From positions 2,390,580-2,454,579 of the forward strand of contig KK106984.1 in the NCBI GenBank assembly GCA_000611775.1: DNA of 64,000 nt, read 5' to 3'. Under the pieces are notes generated by a model. The model saw only the letters and a program-made list of their open reading frames with translations. It had not been told where the DNA came from and did not search any database. Shown here in pieces: positions 34,381 to 44,330 of this stretch (positions within the stretch are counted from its first letter, which is position 1; every line of letters begins with the position of its first letter). Source of the stretch: Umbilicaria muhlenbergii (taxonomy: Eukaryota; Ascomycota; Lecanoromycetes; Umbilicariales; Umbilicariaceae). Both the position numbers and the translations under genes were made by a program.

Positions 34381-35273
34381 TTACCTCAACTCCGGCTCCC
34401 CCATCCACTCCGGCTCCTCCAACCCCCCTACCGCCCCCTCTCCCTCCCCCTTCCCCCCCTCCTCCTCCCCCGCCTCCTCCTCCCTCTTCCCCACCTTCCC
34501 CCTACTCCTCTCATCCCTCGCAAAAATCTGCACCCCCCTAACATGCGTATCCTTGCCATTCTGATGATTCTCACAAACCCTCACCTGCACCACCATCGCC
34601 CTCAGCACCGCGCCTCCCTCCCCTCCGGCATCTCCCCCACCCACTCCCCAAACTCCGTCAAGTCATACATGCCGCTGCCCGCCAGAAACACCATCCGCGT
34701 CGGCGTGTACGACTCGTCGCGTTCGAAATCCAGGTAGATGCGCAGTTTGACGATGTGGACGAGTTTGAAAAAGTGGATGTTCAGCAGGTGCGGCTGCGGG
34801 CCGTCGGACTGCCAGTACTGGAGCGGCGAGGGCGAGAGCAGCGCGGGGACGCCGTAGCCGGGTTTGTAGGTGCTGACGGTCCAGGAGGCGAGGGGGGAGA
34901 TTTCGCGGAGGTGGGGGGGTGGCGGCGGGGGGTTGTCTGCATGGACAGAGGAGGGGAGGGGGGGNNNNNNNNNNNNNNNNNNNNNGGGTTAGGAATGGGT
35001 TGGCTGGGGGGGGGAAGGAGTGGAGGGGAAAGGGAGCGTACTGGGTTCGAGGGCGGGGTCGGATTCTTCGTCGTCGTTTTCGGGGGGCGAGTCGACTTCT
35101 TCGTTGGCGTCGGAGACTGTCTCTTCGGGCGGAGCGGCGGCGGCGGTCGCGGCTAAGGCGGCTGGGTTGGGCATGGCGGTGCGGGGTGGGGGGAAGGTTC
35201 CTCGCCAGGTTCGAGCTTGGGTTGGGGATGCGGAAGAATGTGAAGGCCTGGGTGGCCGACGCCGTGGTGGCAT
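34381..35273 (-). CDS. apc10: Anaphase-promoting complex subunit 10 (Doc1), frame broken
   Basis: Exon 1 (35273-35042) encodes a disordered Pro/Ala- and acid-rich N-terminus. A donor at 35041 and acceptor at 34937 join it to the DOC domain, where LREISPLASWTVSTYKPGYG, LLSPSPLQYWQSDGPQPH and FFKLVHIVKLRIYLDF are followed by VQVRVCENHQNGKDTHVRGV. This jelly-roll domain helps the APC/C recognise destruction-box substrates. Between EFGEWVGEMPEG and AVLRAMVVQVRV (about 34595-34640) the frame must shift by one, and the usual Gly-Trp strand is missing, so part of the domain is lost, misassembled or hidden by an unrecognised intron. The intron also holds a 21-base N gap. APC10 is normally essential, so an assembly error in this GC-rich DNA is the likelier cause. 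Confidence 0.85.
34965..34985. other. Assembly gap (21 N)
   Basis: A run of 21 N bases flanked by G-rich homopolymer tracts lies inside the predicted APC10 intron. The real length is unknown. Confidence 0.99.
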
Positions 35274-35555
35274 GGTGGAGGGATGCGAGGGAGTTGGTTT
35301 GTTTGTTTTGATTTATTTATATCGGCGCGCAAGCGAGGTAGGGTTTTGTTGACAGCGGATGATTGGGGTTTATATGTTATTACGCAAAAGTATCTCATAG
35401 AGGTGTGAATTAAGGACCATGGTTGTACGTGCAGATTTCAAAAGAGCTTATATGCCCACATATATACATCTTTGTGTTTCGACTTCCTTAGACTGCCTCA
35501 TGAATGCTTATCAACAGTTGCCGCCTCCAACCCAATGCTAGCACCCTCGTTGCCG

Positions 35556-36572
35556 CTACAATCTACTTCGTCCCCAAACTGCTCCGCCATCAATAGTGAT
35601 GCAAGCTCCGTTGACATGGCTAGCCGCTCTACTGGCCAAATAGACTACCGTCCCGGCGATGTCCTCAGGCTTCCCCAATCTCCCGTCCGGGTTACTCTTC
35701 GCCATTGCCTCCTCGCCACCTTGTAGCTCCATCAGTCCGCTCGCCATCTTTGATGGGAAGAACCCTGGTGCGATACTATTACAGAGAATGTGGCGAGGGC
35801 CGAGCTCAACGGCTAAGTTGCGTGCGAGATGGATTGCGGCCGCTTTCGATGCGGAGTATCCAAAGGTGGCATTCTCACCGAGGGAGCCAACGCCGATTCC
35901 GGCAATAGAGGCTGTGATGATCACACGGGAGGGGTCTTCGGTTGTAGCATTCTTTTGGAGAAGGGGTGCGAATCTTAAAGGCGGGAGGAAAGGGTTTCGT
36001 TAGTTTGATTGTGTAGAGATGGTGGGAAGGAACACCCCAAAGATGAAACTGCCACTGACGACTTTGGAAAGGGAAACTCACAATCTGATCGTGTTGAAGA
36101 CGCTCTTGACGTTCAAATCCATCACCTTCGCAAATGCCGAATCCGGATGTGTATCGAACTTCTCACCCCACGTCGCCCCCGCATTCGCAAACAAGATGTC
36201 TACATGGTCGGTCGTCTTACTGACTTCGGCAACGAGCTTCTCGATGTCGCTTACTTTGGCGCTGTCGGCTGGAACCGAGATGGCCTTGGCACCAGGTCGT
36301 TTGTTGGGAAGAGCATTGAGGGCTTCGCATGCTTCAGCGCAGGCAGAGGCTTTGCGGGAGGTGATGTAGACTTTGGAGCATCCGGCTTGCAGGAAACTAG
36401 ACGATACGATTAATGGAATGGTCCTGCGCAAATCGAGGGTAATGAAGAGTGCTTGCCCTGAAGCAGCATGCAGACCTAGGCCGCGGGAGCCGCCGGTGAC
36501 GACGACGACCTTCCCCTCCAGGGAGAAGATGGAGCCGAAGTCCTTGAGCTCGGTCTGTGCTTTGGCTGCCAT
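35556..36572 (-). CDS. Short-chain dehydrogenase/reductase
   Basis: Three exons, 36572-36457, 36396-36082 and 35973-35556, encode 282 residues. The Rossmann motif TGGSRGLG, the NAG motif (LFANAGATWG), the catalytic Ser (ITASIAGIG) and the YxxxK pair (FGYSASKAA) are all intact, so it should be an active NAD(P)-dependent oxidoreductase of the classical SDR group, in the RhlG-like branch of fungal proteins. The substrate is unknown. Intron 1 (60 bp) has a GC-AG border (GG|GCAAGC), the only reading that keeps frame and the GFLQAGCSKV strand. The C-terminus (ACITIDGGAVWG) is typical. Confidence 0.92.
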
Positions 36573-37233
36573 GTTGAGTATGTGGATAGAATTACTATTG
36601 AAGGATGCCAGATATTGATTAAGATGTCAACGGCACTGTGCAGTCTGGGGCAATGCTTCAATGTAGATAGCAATGGTGGTAAGAATTGGAAAGCACAGCA
36701 AATGGCCAGAGTCCGGGGTCGTAGGTCATATTGGATGTGCAGTGTCAAGCCGAGGCTCATCTGCCTCCGGCACCGCGATGCATCGAGCTTTCCTCTTACC
36801 GTTTAGCTTGCTCCAGTGCCGAGTCTGAGGAGTGCTGGACAATGTCTCAACGGCAAAGAGATGTTATTATGATTTCGCAGTTGAAGCACAAGTACGTAGA
36901 CGCTTCAGGCCATCAAGCTCTCCTGCGTACAGCTTGCACTTCCAGAAGCAATGGCTCATCGTTATCACTTCCGTTGTGAACTTGCGGCGAGTGACCTGAG
37001 GCGCCTTCCTGCCGGTGGCCATGCTCGGTTGCCCTTCGTGACAGGGCTGAGGATTATCGCGTAAACATCGGACGATCCTCAACTCTCAAAATTGCCTTAC
37101 CGTGCCTCTGTGCTTACCTTGATTTGCATCTCACGAGCTACCTGCACAATACCTTGCTCACCGGTTGTGATTTTCTGACGAGAAGCCATTCCTCACTTGT
37201 ATCATATACTTCTCACCACAATCTAGTACATGC
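36573..37233. other. Divergent promoter region
   Basis: These 661 bp lie between the SDR and coiled-coil protein start codons. They must hold two promoters. I see no exon, repeat or strong known motif. Confidence 0.55.
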
Positions 37234-38919
37234 ATGGATCCCATCTTCAAGTTCCCGGCCTCCCCAGGCACTCCCCTTTTCCCCGTCTCGCCCGAACGGG
37301 CGAATCGCCAACACCTCCCAGCACTGCCTCTGTCACCATCACTACCCTCGAATCTGTCCAACTTCCGGGATGATCCATTTACGACACATTCGAGGAACCC
37401 ATCAGATGTGCAAGGCAAAGTGGCACAATTCAACAACTTGAGCAAAGAAGCTGTTCAGCGACGAAAGGACAATGAAGCTGCGCTCAAGAGAGCCGTGGTC
37501 GGGAGAGAGGAGGCCGAGGGCGAGACAAGACGGTTACGAGAAGAATGTACAACTCTAAGGAAGGAGATTGAAGAGGGAAGAGGCCGAGAGCGAAGGGTGG
37601 GCGAGCGACTAGAGGGCGTGATGGAAGAACTACATCGGACCAAAGAGACCCATAGCCACTCTCAAGCATTATACGAGAAGGAGGTCCGGCGGGCAAGGAA
37701 AGAGGCTTTCAAATCCTCGAGCGCAGTGGTCAAGTTACAGGAAGAATTGAAGTCGACGAGGAACGCCTTTAGCGCTTTACGAGAGAACACCGAGCTGCAA
37801 CGGGCGAAAATCGAGACAAGGGAACAGGAAGCCTTTGCTGCGCAGTATCAACTGGTTGGCGTGCAGGAGGAGTTGGAGAAGATGCGCCAGCAGATCAAGC
37901 TTGTCGAGGAGGAACGGGACACATTGAAATCGAACCTCAAGGAGGAAGAAGTTGCGAGGATCGCCGCCGAAGGTAGGATCGCTCTGCCGGTGTCGAGAGA
38001 TGGGAACGAATTCGCATCACCGAAGAAGGAGAAGGAAAGGGAGAGGAGGGAGAGCTGGAAGGAGAATATCAATCCAGAGTTTGACGACGACGACGAAGAC
38101 GATGACCTATACACGTTGAGGGACAAGCTGATGTACGCGAGGTTTTTGACACTCGAGGCTCACGAGCAAATTCATTTCATGAAGATGGAATGCCAATTTT
38201 TACGCTGCTCATGTCGCCTTGCGGAAAGTCGCGGTGACGTATATATACACGATGGAAGCATGGCAGCAAAGATGGAAGAGATAGAGGCCAAGTGGGCAGA
38301 GATGAGGGCATCGCCACCAGAAACGGTACCATCCAGTACTGAGCTGTCGAATACACCTACCAGACCAACAACCCCAATGGCAACCGCGGAACCATTGATC
38401 GATTTTTCTCCCTCAACGGGTACTTTTCGTGCTATCCATGCACCTCCGAACCCCCCACAACAGTCTGAGCATCCTTGTGAGCCCCCCCGCCAAGTCTCGG
38501 AAGACGCAACAGCAGCTCCTGCTCACCCGGACACTACGGATACAACACCCACTCCCCTCTCAGAGGATGCTCCCATCCTGTCCCTCATCCACGCGCCGCA
38601 CCAACAACTCGCATCCACCCCCTCCACGCCTCAGCCATACGTCTTCAACTCGCCCCCTTCTTCTACGCCTGCTCCAACATTCACTATACCCGCGCAGCTG
38701 CAGCGTCCTTATACTACACGCGTCATTAGCACCACGACCACTATCCCGTTAGCAGACATATTTTCCCCGAGCATGAGCAGAGAGGAAGCTCTCGAGCAAA
38801 TCAGACAGAGGAGAGGCAGGGCTAGGAGTGTTGCGGCGGGAACTCTAACTCCAAGGAGGCAGATGGTGGAAGGTGCGGCAATTAGAAGAGACATAAGTGC
38901 GCCGGTCGGGAGGTTGTAA
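37234..38919 (+). CDS. Coiled-coil protein, function unknown
   Basis: One intronless frame encodes 561 residues. The first 65 residues are Pro/Ser-rich (PASPGTPLFPVSPERANRQ) with several Ser-Pro sites. Residues about 65-270 form a long, highly charged coiled coil (VAQFNNLSKEAVQRRKDNEA onwards). A basic-then-acidic hinge holds SWKENINPEFDDDDEDDD, which contains a KEN box. A second helical block follows (LYTLRDKLMYARFLTLEAHE), then a Ser/Thr/Pro-rich C-terminal half ending in a basic RRGRARSVAAG stretch. I do not recognise a named family, although similar conserved fungal proteins exist. A cytoskeletal or cell-cycle scaffold is plausible from the architecture alone. Confidence 0.85.
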   Translation: MDPIFKFPASPGTPLFPVSPERANRQHLPALPLSPSLPSNLSNFRDDPFTTHSRNPSDVQGKVAQFNNLSKEAVQRRKDNEAALKRAVVGREEAEGETRRLREECTTLRKEIEEGRGRERRVGERLEGVMEELHRTKETHSHSQALYEKEVRRARKEAFKSSSAVVKLQEELKSTRNAFSALRENTELQRAKIETREQEAFAAQYQLVGVQEELEKMRQQIKLVEEERDTLKSNLKEEEVARIAAEGRIALPVSRDGNEFASPKKEKERERRESWKENINPEFDDDDEDDDLYTLRDKLMYARFLTLEAHEQIHFMKMECQFLRCSCRLAESRGDVYIHDGSMAAKMEEIEAKWAEMRASPPETVPSSTELSNTPTRPTTPMATAEPLIDFSPSTGTFRAIHAPPNPPQQSEHPCEPPRQVSEDATAAPAHPDTTDTTPTPLSEDAPILSLIHAPHQQLASTPSTPQPYVFNSPPSSTPAPTFTIPAQLQRPYTTRVISTTTTIPLADIFSPSMSREEALEQIRQRRGRARSVAAGTLTPRRQMVEGAAIRRDISAPVGRL

Positions 38920-39513
38920 AACAACAAGGGCGAGGATACAACAGGCGCTGAGCAGTAATGGGGTTGAGAGAGGATGGGTTGGAGGAGCGAGTTCAGGGGC
39001 TAGGGAGTGTAGTTAATACTTGGCATGATTCTGAGCTGCATGCAAAGGCTGTTGCTTGTCGATTGAAGTGGCTTCAGGGGTTAGTTGCATTGCAAGGGGT
39101 GTTGGCTGGTGTATATCACCATGGCTTTGATATCCATTCGGCGAGCATGATCGATTAGACCCTAAATATTGCTATACTATCAAACAAGATGCGTCTACAG
39201 AGGTGTGTAGAGAAATTAGTGATGATTACTGCTTAAAGACAAAGGCTATCTATGAAATGAAATTGATTCGACGTTGCACTTAACCGAAATCGGGCCATCG
39301 TACATCCCAAGATGATGCCAGATTGCACCTACAAGTTCAAGCGGCGTGGCTTGAACAAAGCTCCTAGGAGCGCGACCTGTTCTTGTCTTTTGTCATACCT
39401 AAAGTGACTACTCTAATTCTTTTTCTATTCAGCAGGCACATACTGTCGGCGCAGCCATCTCGCGATTTTCTTTCTTCTTGTCCCCTTAGCCATTGGATCG
39501 CCAAACATACAAA
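38920..39513. other. LHS1 promoter spacer
   Basis: This 594-bp spacer holds the 3' end of the coiled-coil gene and the LHS1 promoter. I looked for an unfolded-protein-response element and could not identify one with confidence. No exon is visible. Confidence 0.5.
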
Positions 39514-42500
39514 ATGCCACCACACGGCCGCCGGCGCTGGTCGACTTTGACCCTTCTTTTATCTCTAGCTTTCTTGTTCGTTTCTACAGCTTCCGCAGCT
39601 TCAGCCGTGGTGGGAATCGACCTTGGAACCGAATATATCAAGGCGGCTCTGGTCAAACCGGGTATCCCACTTGAGATTGTCCTCACGAAAGACTCCAAAA
39701 GAAAGGAAAGCTCCGCTGTTGCCTTCAAGCCTCTGAGGTCGAAGGCATCCTCAGATCCCGACGCGTTCCCGGAAAGAGCTTATGGCGGTGATGCATTGGC
39801 GCTTTCAGCAAGGTTCCCTAGCGATGTATACTCGAACCTCAAGCCACTACTGGGTTTGCCTGTCGGGGACGATGCCATAGTGGCGGAGTATAAAGCGAGG
39901 CATCCGGGTCTCAATGTTGTGAAAGGGAAGGAGAGGGATACTGTGGCCTTTAAGAGCGAGAGCTTTGGGAAACAGGAGGAGCCTTTTCTGGTCGAGGAGC
40001 TTTTGGCTATGGAACTGCAGAATATAAAAAGTAATGCGGAAGCGCTGGCAGGCAAGGGCTCACGCGTGCAAGACGCAGTGATTACGATTCCTGCATTCTA
40101 TACGGCAGAGGAGAGAAGAGCTGTGGAGCTGGCGGCGGACTTGGCAGGACTGAGAGTTCTGGGACTCATCAGTGATGGATTGGCTGTCGGATTGAACTAC
40201 GCAACATCGAGGACCTTTCCCAGTATAAATGAGGGAGCGAAGCCAGAATATCACCTAGTGTATGATATGGGCGCCGGCTCGACAACGGCCACTGTGCTCA
40301 GGTTCCAAGGCCGAACAATCAAGGATGTGGGCAAATTCAACAAGACTATACAAGAGGTACAAGTTGTCGGAATAGGCTGGGATAGGACCCTGGGAGGAGA
40401 CGCCTTCAATATGCTCATCATGCAAGACATGGTCGAGCAGTTTGCAGCTACCAAGCGAATACAGTCAATGGGTGCGACAGCCGAAAACATAATGGAAGAC
40501 GGGAGGACAGTGGCGAAACTGTGGAAGGAATCTGAAAGGCTACGACAAGTTCTTAGTGCAAATACGGAGACACTCTCAAGCTTTGAGGGACTCTATCATG
40601 AGGACGTCAACTTCAAGTACAAGATCTCAAGGAGTGAATTCGAGAAGCTTGCCACTACACACGCCGGACGTGTCGAAGGACCTCTCCAGCAAGCTCTGGA
40701 TTCCGCCAAGCTAACTCTCGCAGATCTCGAATCGGTAATTCTCCACGGAGGAGCCGTCCGCACTCCTTTCGTCCAGAAGCAACTGGAATCAGTTGTCGGA
40801 GACGCTGGCAAGATTAGGACGAACGTGAATGCCGATGAAGCCGCTGTCTTTGGCGCAGCGTTCAAAGCAGCGGGTTTCAGTGCTAGCTTTCGTGTCAAGG
40901 ATATCAGAGCTGCAGACGGTGCTGGATACACCTTTGGCGCTGCTTGGGTCTCAGATGGAAAGGAGCACAAGCAAAAGCTTTTCACCCCTGCTTCCCAGAC
41001 TGGCATTGAAAAGCAGGTACCTTTCAAGGTAATTGAGGATTTCTCCATGAGCCTATATCAACAGACTTCAGGTGGTGAAAATCAGCCTACCGACCTCCAG
41101 GTGACTAGAATACAAACCCAAAATCTCACAGCGTCGGTGAACAAGCTAGTCGATAGCTTCGGTTGCAAGATAGCGGATATCAGCACCAAATTCACTATTC
41201 GTTTAAGTCCTAACGATGGCCTGCCAGATGTTCTTCGAGGCTCTGTCAGCTGTGAGGTTTCCGTGTCAGACAAGAAAGGTGTAGTCGATGATGTGAAAGG
41301 TTTCTTTGGATTTGGATCCAAGAAGGGCTCCCAAGAGCCATTGGCAGCCGAGGATGATCTTGAAACGCCAGCATCTTCTTCAGAAGCCGAGTCTACAACA
41401 ACCGCATCTCCTGCGGAAAGCACAGCGCCCAATTCAGGATCCGGGGATGATGCCAAGGACGTCAAGAAGAGAACCGAAACCATCAACCTCAGCTTCTCTA
41501 CCGAGAATGAAGGCCTACCTCAAATTAGCTCCGGCGAGCTAAAGCGCATCAAAACCAGACTAGCTGCTTTCGATGCCTCGGATCGATCTCGCGTTCTACG
41601 TGAAGAGGCGCTGAATACGTTAGAAGCCTTTACCTACAAAGCTCGAGATCTTATAAGCGACGAGGGCTTCATTGCAGCTTCGACAGAGCAACAGCGGAAC
41701 CTGATAGAAGAAAAGATGAAAGCCGCAAGCGAATGGCTGTACGGGGACGGAGCTGACGCGAGCCGCGAGGCACTGAAGTCCTGGCTCAAAGAGCTCCGAA
41801 GCCTCGTCGATCCGATCCAAAAGCGCAGAGATGAAGCAATCAGACGCCCAGAAGAAATCCGAATGTTGAAAGAACAGCTCGACCAAACCCGCGCGCTGGC
41901 CGATATGATCAAGGACCGGTCGGACATGGCATCCAAAGCCGCCGCCTCCGCCTCCGCAGCCTCCTCATCATCCGCATCCGAACCGCAAACAACCACTCCA
42001 CCCTCCGCCGTCCCCGCCGACGACGACGACTTCGCCGACCTCGAAGACGACGACCCCTCCACCACCACCACCTCCTCCTCCTCCCGCACCTCGTCTTCCC
42101 CCCCCCCAAACCCCGAAATGCCCATCTACACCGCCGACGACATCGCCGCCCTCACCACCACCTACACCTCCATCCAAACCTGGCTCGACGCCCAAATCGC
42201 CGCCCAGGCAAAATTATCCCCTGCCGACGACCCCGTCATCCTCTCCTCGGACCTCGCCGCTAAATCGAAAGAGTTGAACAAAGTCATTATGGATCTGCTG
42301 CAGCGGAAACCGAAGATGCCGCCTCGGATGCCGAAGAGCGGGGGGGGTGGTTGGGGGGGCAAGGCGAAAGCGAGTGCGGGGGGGAAGAAGGCGAAGAAGG
42401 GGAAGGGTAACGCCGCGGCGAATGCGGGGAAGAATGCGGACGTGGAGGGGGATGAGGCGTTTTTGGAGTATTTGAAGGGGATGACGCATGAGGAGATTTT

Positions 42501-42606
42501 GGAGGCGGGGCGGATGGGGAAGGTGCCGGTGGGGAAGGATGGGGAGGGAGAGGGGAGGGCCGGGGAGAAGGATCGGGGGGAGGAAACGGAGAGGGATGAA
42601 TTGTAG
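39514..42606 (+). CDS. lhs1: ER HSP110/GRP170-type chaperone Lhs1
   Basis: An intronless 1030-residue protein. The first ATG (39514) begins MPPHGRRRWSTLTLLLSLAF, a signal peptide cleaved near STASA. The HSP70-type ATPase follows directly: VVGIDLGTEYIKAAL, HLVYDMGAGSTTATVLRF and VILHGGAVRTPFVQKQLE. The sequence then has an extended, acidic substrate/lid region with Ser/Thr/Ala and Asp-rich inserts (residues about 600-650 and 810-870), and the last residues are ERDEL, an ER-retrieval signal (RDEL variant of HDEL). Lhs1/HYOU1 proteins act in the ER lumen as nucleotide-exchange factors for Kar2/BiP and help import and fold proteins. Length and layout match the fungal family. Confidence 0.95.
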   Translation: MPPHGRRRWSTLTLLLSLAFLFVSTASAASAVVGIDLGTEYIKAALVKPGIPLEIVLTKDSKRKESSAVAFKPLRSKASSDPDAFPERAYGGDALALSARFPSDVYSNLKPLLGLPVGDDAIVAEYKARHPGLNVVKGKERDTVAFKSESFGKQEEPFLVEELLAMELQNIKSNAEALAGKGSRVQDAVITIPAFYTAEERRAVELAADLAGLRVLGLISDGLAVGLNYATSRTFPSINEGAKPEYHLVYDMGAGSTTATVLRFQGRTIKDVGKFNKTIQEVQVVGIGWDRTLGGDAFNMLIMQDMVEQFAATKRIQSMGATAENIMEDGRTVAKLWKESERLRQVLSANTETLSSFEGLYHEDVNFKYKISRSEFEKLATTHAGRVEGPLQQALDSAKLTLADLESVILHGGAVRTPFVQKQLESVVGDAGKIRTNVNADEAAVFGAAFKAAGFSASFRVKDIRAADGAGYTFGAAWVSDGKEHKQKLFTPASQTGIEKQVPFKVIEDFSMSLYQQTSGGENQPTDLQVTRIQTQNLTASVNKLVDSFGCKIADISTKFTIRLSPNDGLPDVLRGSVSCEVSVSDKKGVVDDVKGFFGFGSKKGSQEPLAAEDDLETPASSSEAESTTTASPAESTAPNSGSGDDAKDVKKRTETINLSFSTENEGLPQISSGELKRIKTRLAAFDASDRSRVLREEALNTLEAFTYKARDLISDEGFIAASTEQQRNLIEEKMKAASEWLYGDGADASREALKSWLKELRSLVDPIQKRRDEAIRRPEEIRMLKEQLDQTRALADMIKDRSDMASKAAASASAASSSSASEPQTTTPPSAVPADDDDFADLEDDDPSTTTTSSSSRTSSSPPPNPEMPIYTADDIAALTTTYTSIQTWLDAQIAAQAKLSPADDPVILSSDLAAKSKELNKVIMDLLQRKPKMPPRMPKSGGGGWGGKAKASAGGKKAKKGKGNAAANAGKNADVEGDEAFLEYLKGMTHEEILEAGRMGKVPVGKDGEGEGRAGEKDRGEETERDEL

Positions 42607-43763
42607 ATTTTGTTTTTTTTTGTTTAGACTGGATGGATGGATGGATGGATGGATGGATGGGGCATTGGTGGCGCTCTTGCTGTATGTAGATGGATGGAAT
42701 GGAGTATGCGCTGGATGTAGGTTAGACGCTGGGTTTATACACTGATTAATTGATTGGTCCTATGGTCGTTTGACAGAGACGACTATGGTCGCAGGGCCTT
42801 TTCATTCTCATGCGGAATCTGGTCTTTTGATGGCGATGGGAAGGAGGCTTTGTGGGAGCCCCGTATGGGGTTTCTTACAAAGCAATCTCACACCGTAGGC
42901 AAACCCAGTTTCCTTCGGCGCCCTTTCACATGCACATACACATACACATACACATACACCATCACCGACAACTTTGTTGTTATCGCACTTGTCATGATGA
43001 ATGAGGTTCAAGCTCTGATGCTGATGCTACTGCTGCAGCAATAGAGACGATTTGTCATCAGCCACTCTGGCGGGAAATAGCGTAGTGAGGAGGATGGAGG
43101 AGCTTTTGTAGTTGCTAGTGATATGGTAAGTGTGTTGTAGGGGTTCTCTTACGGACAGGATTGTGTGTAGATGTGAGATTAGTTGATTTGGACCGGGACT
43201 TGTAAGGAGCAATTCCTGTAGAGCAGTAGAAGAGTGTGGGTTCCGAACCTGGGTAAGGAGGGTCTGATCGGCCAATTTGATGTGGTAGAATCACGTTTGA
43301 AGTTGTTCATGGTCAGTACAACCATCTACACTATCGCGAAGTGCCTGCTTGTTATATCACCAACATTTTCTTGAACGCAACGGACGTGTAGCTTTCATAT
43401 ATTTTTGATTTATTTTATTTCATTCACTACTCAGCACTACATTCTCCCAACCCCACTTCCCCATCCATTCCCAACCCCACCAAAGTACTGACCCCTAGTT
43501 CCCCTAAACGTATGTAGGACTAGATTAGTATTAGGATATCACCAACCCCCCCTCCATGATTCCAACCCGCCATCGACCGCTACCAAACCCTCCGGTCTTA
43601 AACGAGTCGAAGCTCGTCGACGGAGAAACAGGATCTCGCCTCACCTGTCCAACTAATCATAAATCGTGTACGCATAAATGAATGTATGTAGACCGCTTGG
43701 GCCAGATAATATAAATGTCCTCTAAAATAAAAAACTCGTAGCTGAAGCCTCAGGCACAGCACA
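42607..43763. other. Convergent spacer with microsatellites
   Basis: This lies between the 3' ends of LHS1 and the cell-wall protein gene. It carries (GGAT)7.5 at 42631-42660 in the likely LHS1 3' untranslated region and four CACATA units at 42933-42959. A minus-strand open frame at 43027-43275 has protein-like composition but no family and no supported start. Confidence 0.65.
42631..42660. repeat. (GGAT)n microsatellite
   Basis: Thirty bases of perfect GGAT repeat lie 25 bp past the LHS1 stop codon. Confidence 0.95.
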
Positions 43764-44330
43764 CTAAGCGAAAGCCATCAAAGCGGCCAAGCCAGCCAAG
43801 GCGGCCATAGCGGGCTTATTGTTGGCACTAGCCGCACCAGTGAATGTGGCAGCAGCCGCGGCGACGGATTTACTACTGGTGGCGGTTGGAGCTTCGGGCT
43901 GACCTTCGGGCGCCTCGGTCACGACGCTGGCGGTGGTGGTGGCAGGGGCTGCGGGAGCGGCGGCGGATGAGATTGGTGCCTGCGCAGGTGCGGCGGAGGA
44001 CACTGGAGCTGGTGCGGGAGCGGCCTTGGACGATGCTGGAGTTGGTGCAGGAGCTGCCGATGATGCTTCGGGCTGGCCTTCGGGCGCCTCGGTCACGACG
44101 CTGGCGGTGGTGGTGGTGGCAGGGGCTGCGGGGGCGGCGGGAGCGGCGGCGGATGAGGTTGGTGCCTGGGCGGGTGCGGCGGGAGCGGCGGCGGATGAGG
44201 TTGGTGCCTGGGCGGGGGCGGCGGACAGCCAAGGCGGCCATAGCGGGCTTATTGTTGGCACTAGCCGCACCAGTGAATGTGGCAGCAGCCGCGGCGACGG
44301 ATTTACTACTGGTGGCGGTTTGGCCTTCGG
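43764..44330. repeat. 433-bp tandem duplication in the cell-wall protein gene
   Basis: A block of about 90 bp beginning AAGGCGGCCATAGCGGGC (the end of the GPI-type tail, read on the minus strand) occurs at about 43798-43890 and again at about 44231-44322, 433 bp apart. The upstream copy joins directly to Ala/Pro-repeat DNA instead of the final GLAALMAFA codons. Because 433 is not a multiple of three, the frame downstream of the junction changes. It is either a genuine unequal-crossing-over product or an assembly error caused by the repeats. Confidence 0.85.

Noticed and set aside
34306-34737. Plus-strand Pro/Leu-rich open frame
   Set aside because: It is antisense to the APC10 DOC domain, and its composition is a by-product of the GC-rich opposite strand.
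43230-43260. GGTTCCGAACC, possible T-arm
   Set aside because: No cloverleaf could be built on either strand.
43027-43275. Minus-strand open frame of 82 codons (LLTQVRNPHSSTALQELLL)
   Set aside because: It has protein-like composition but no ATG start, no recognised family and no convincing splice partner.
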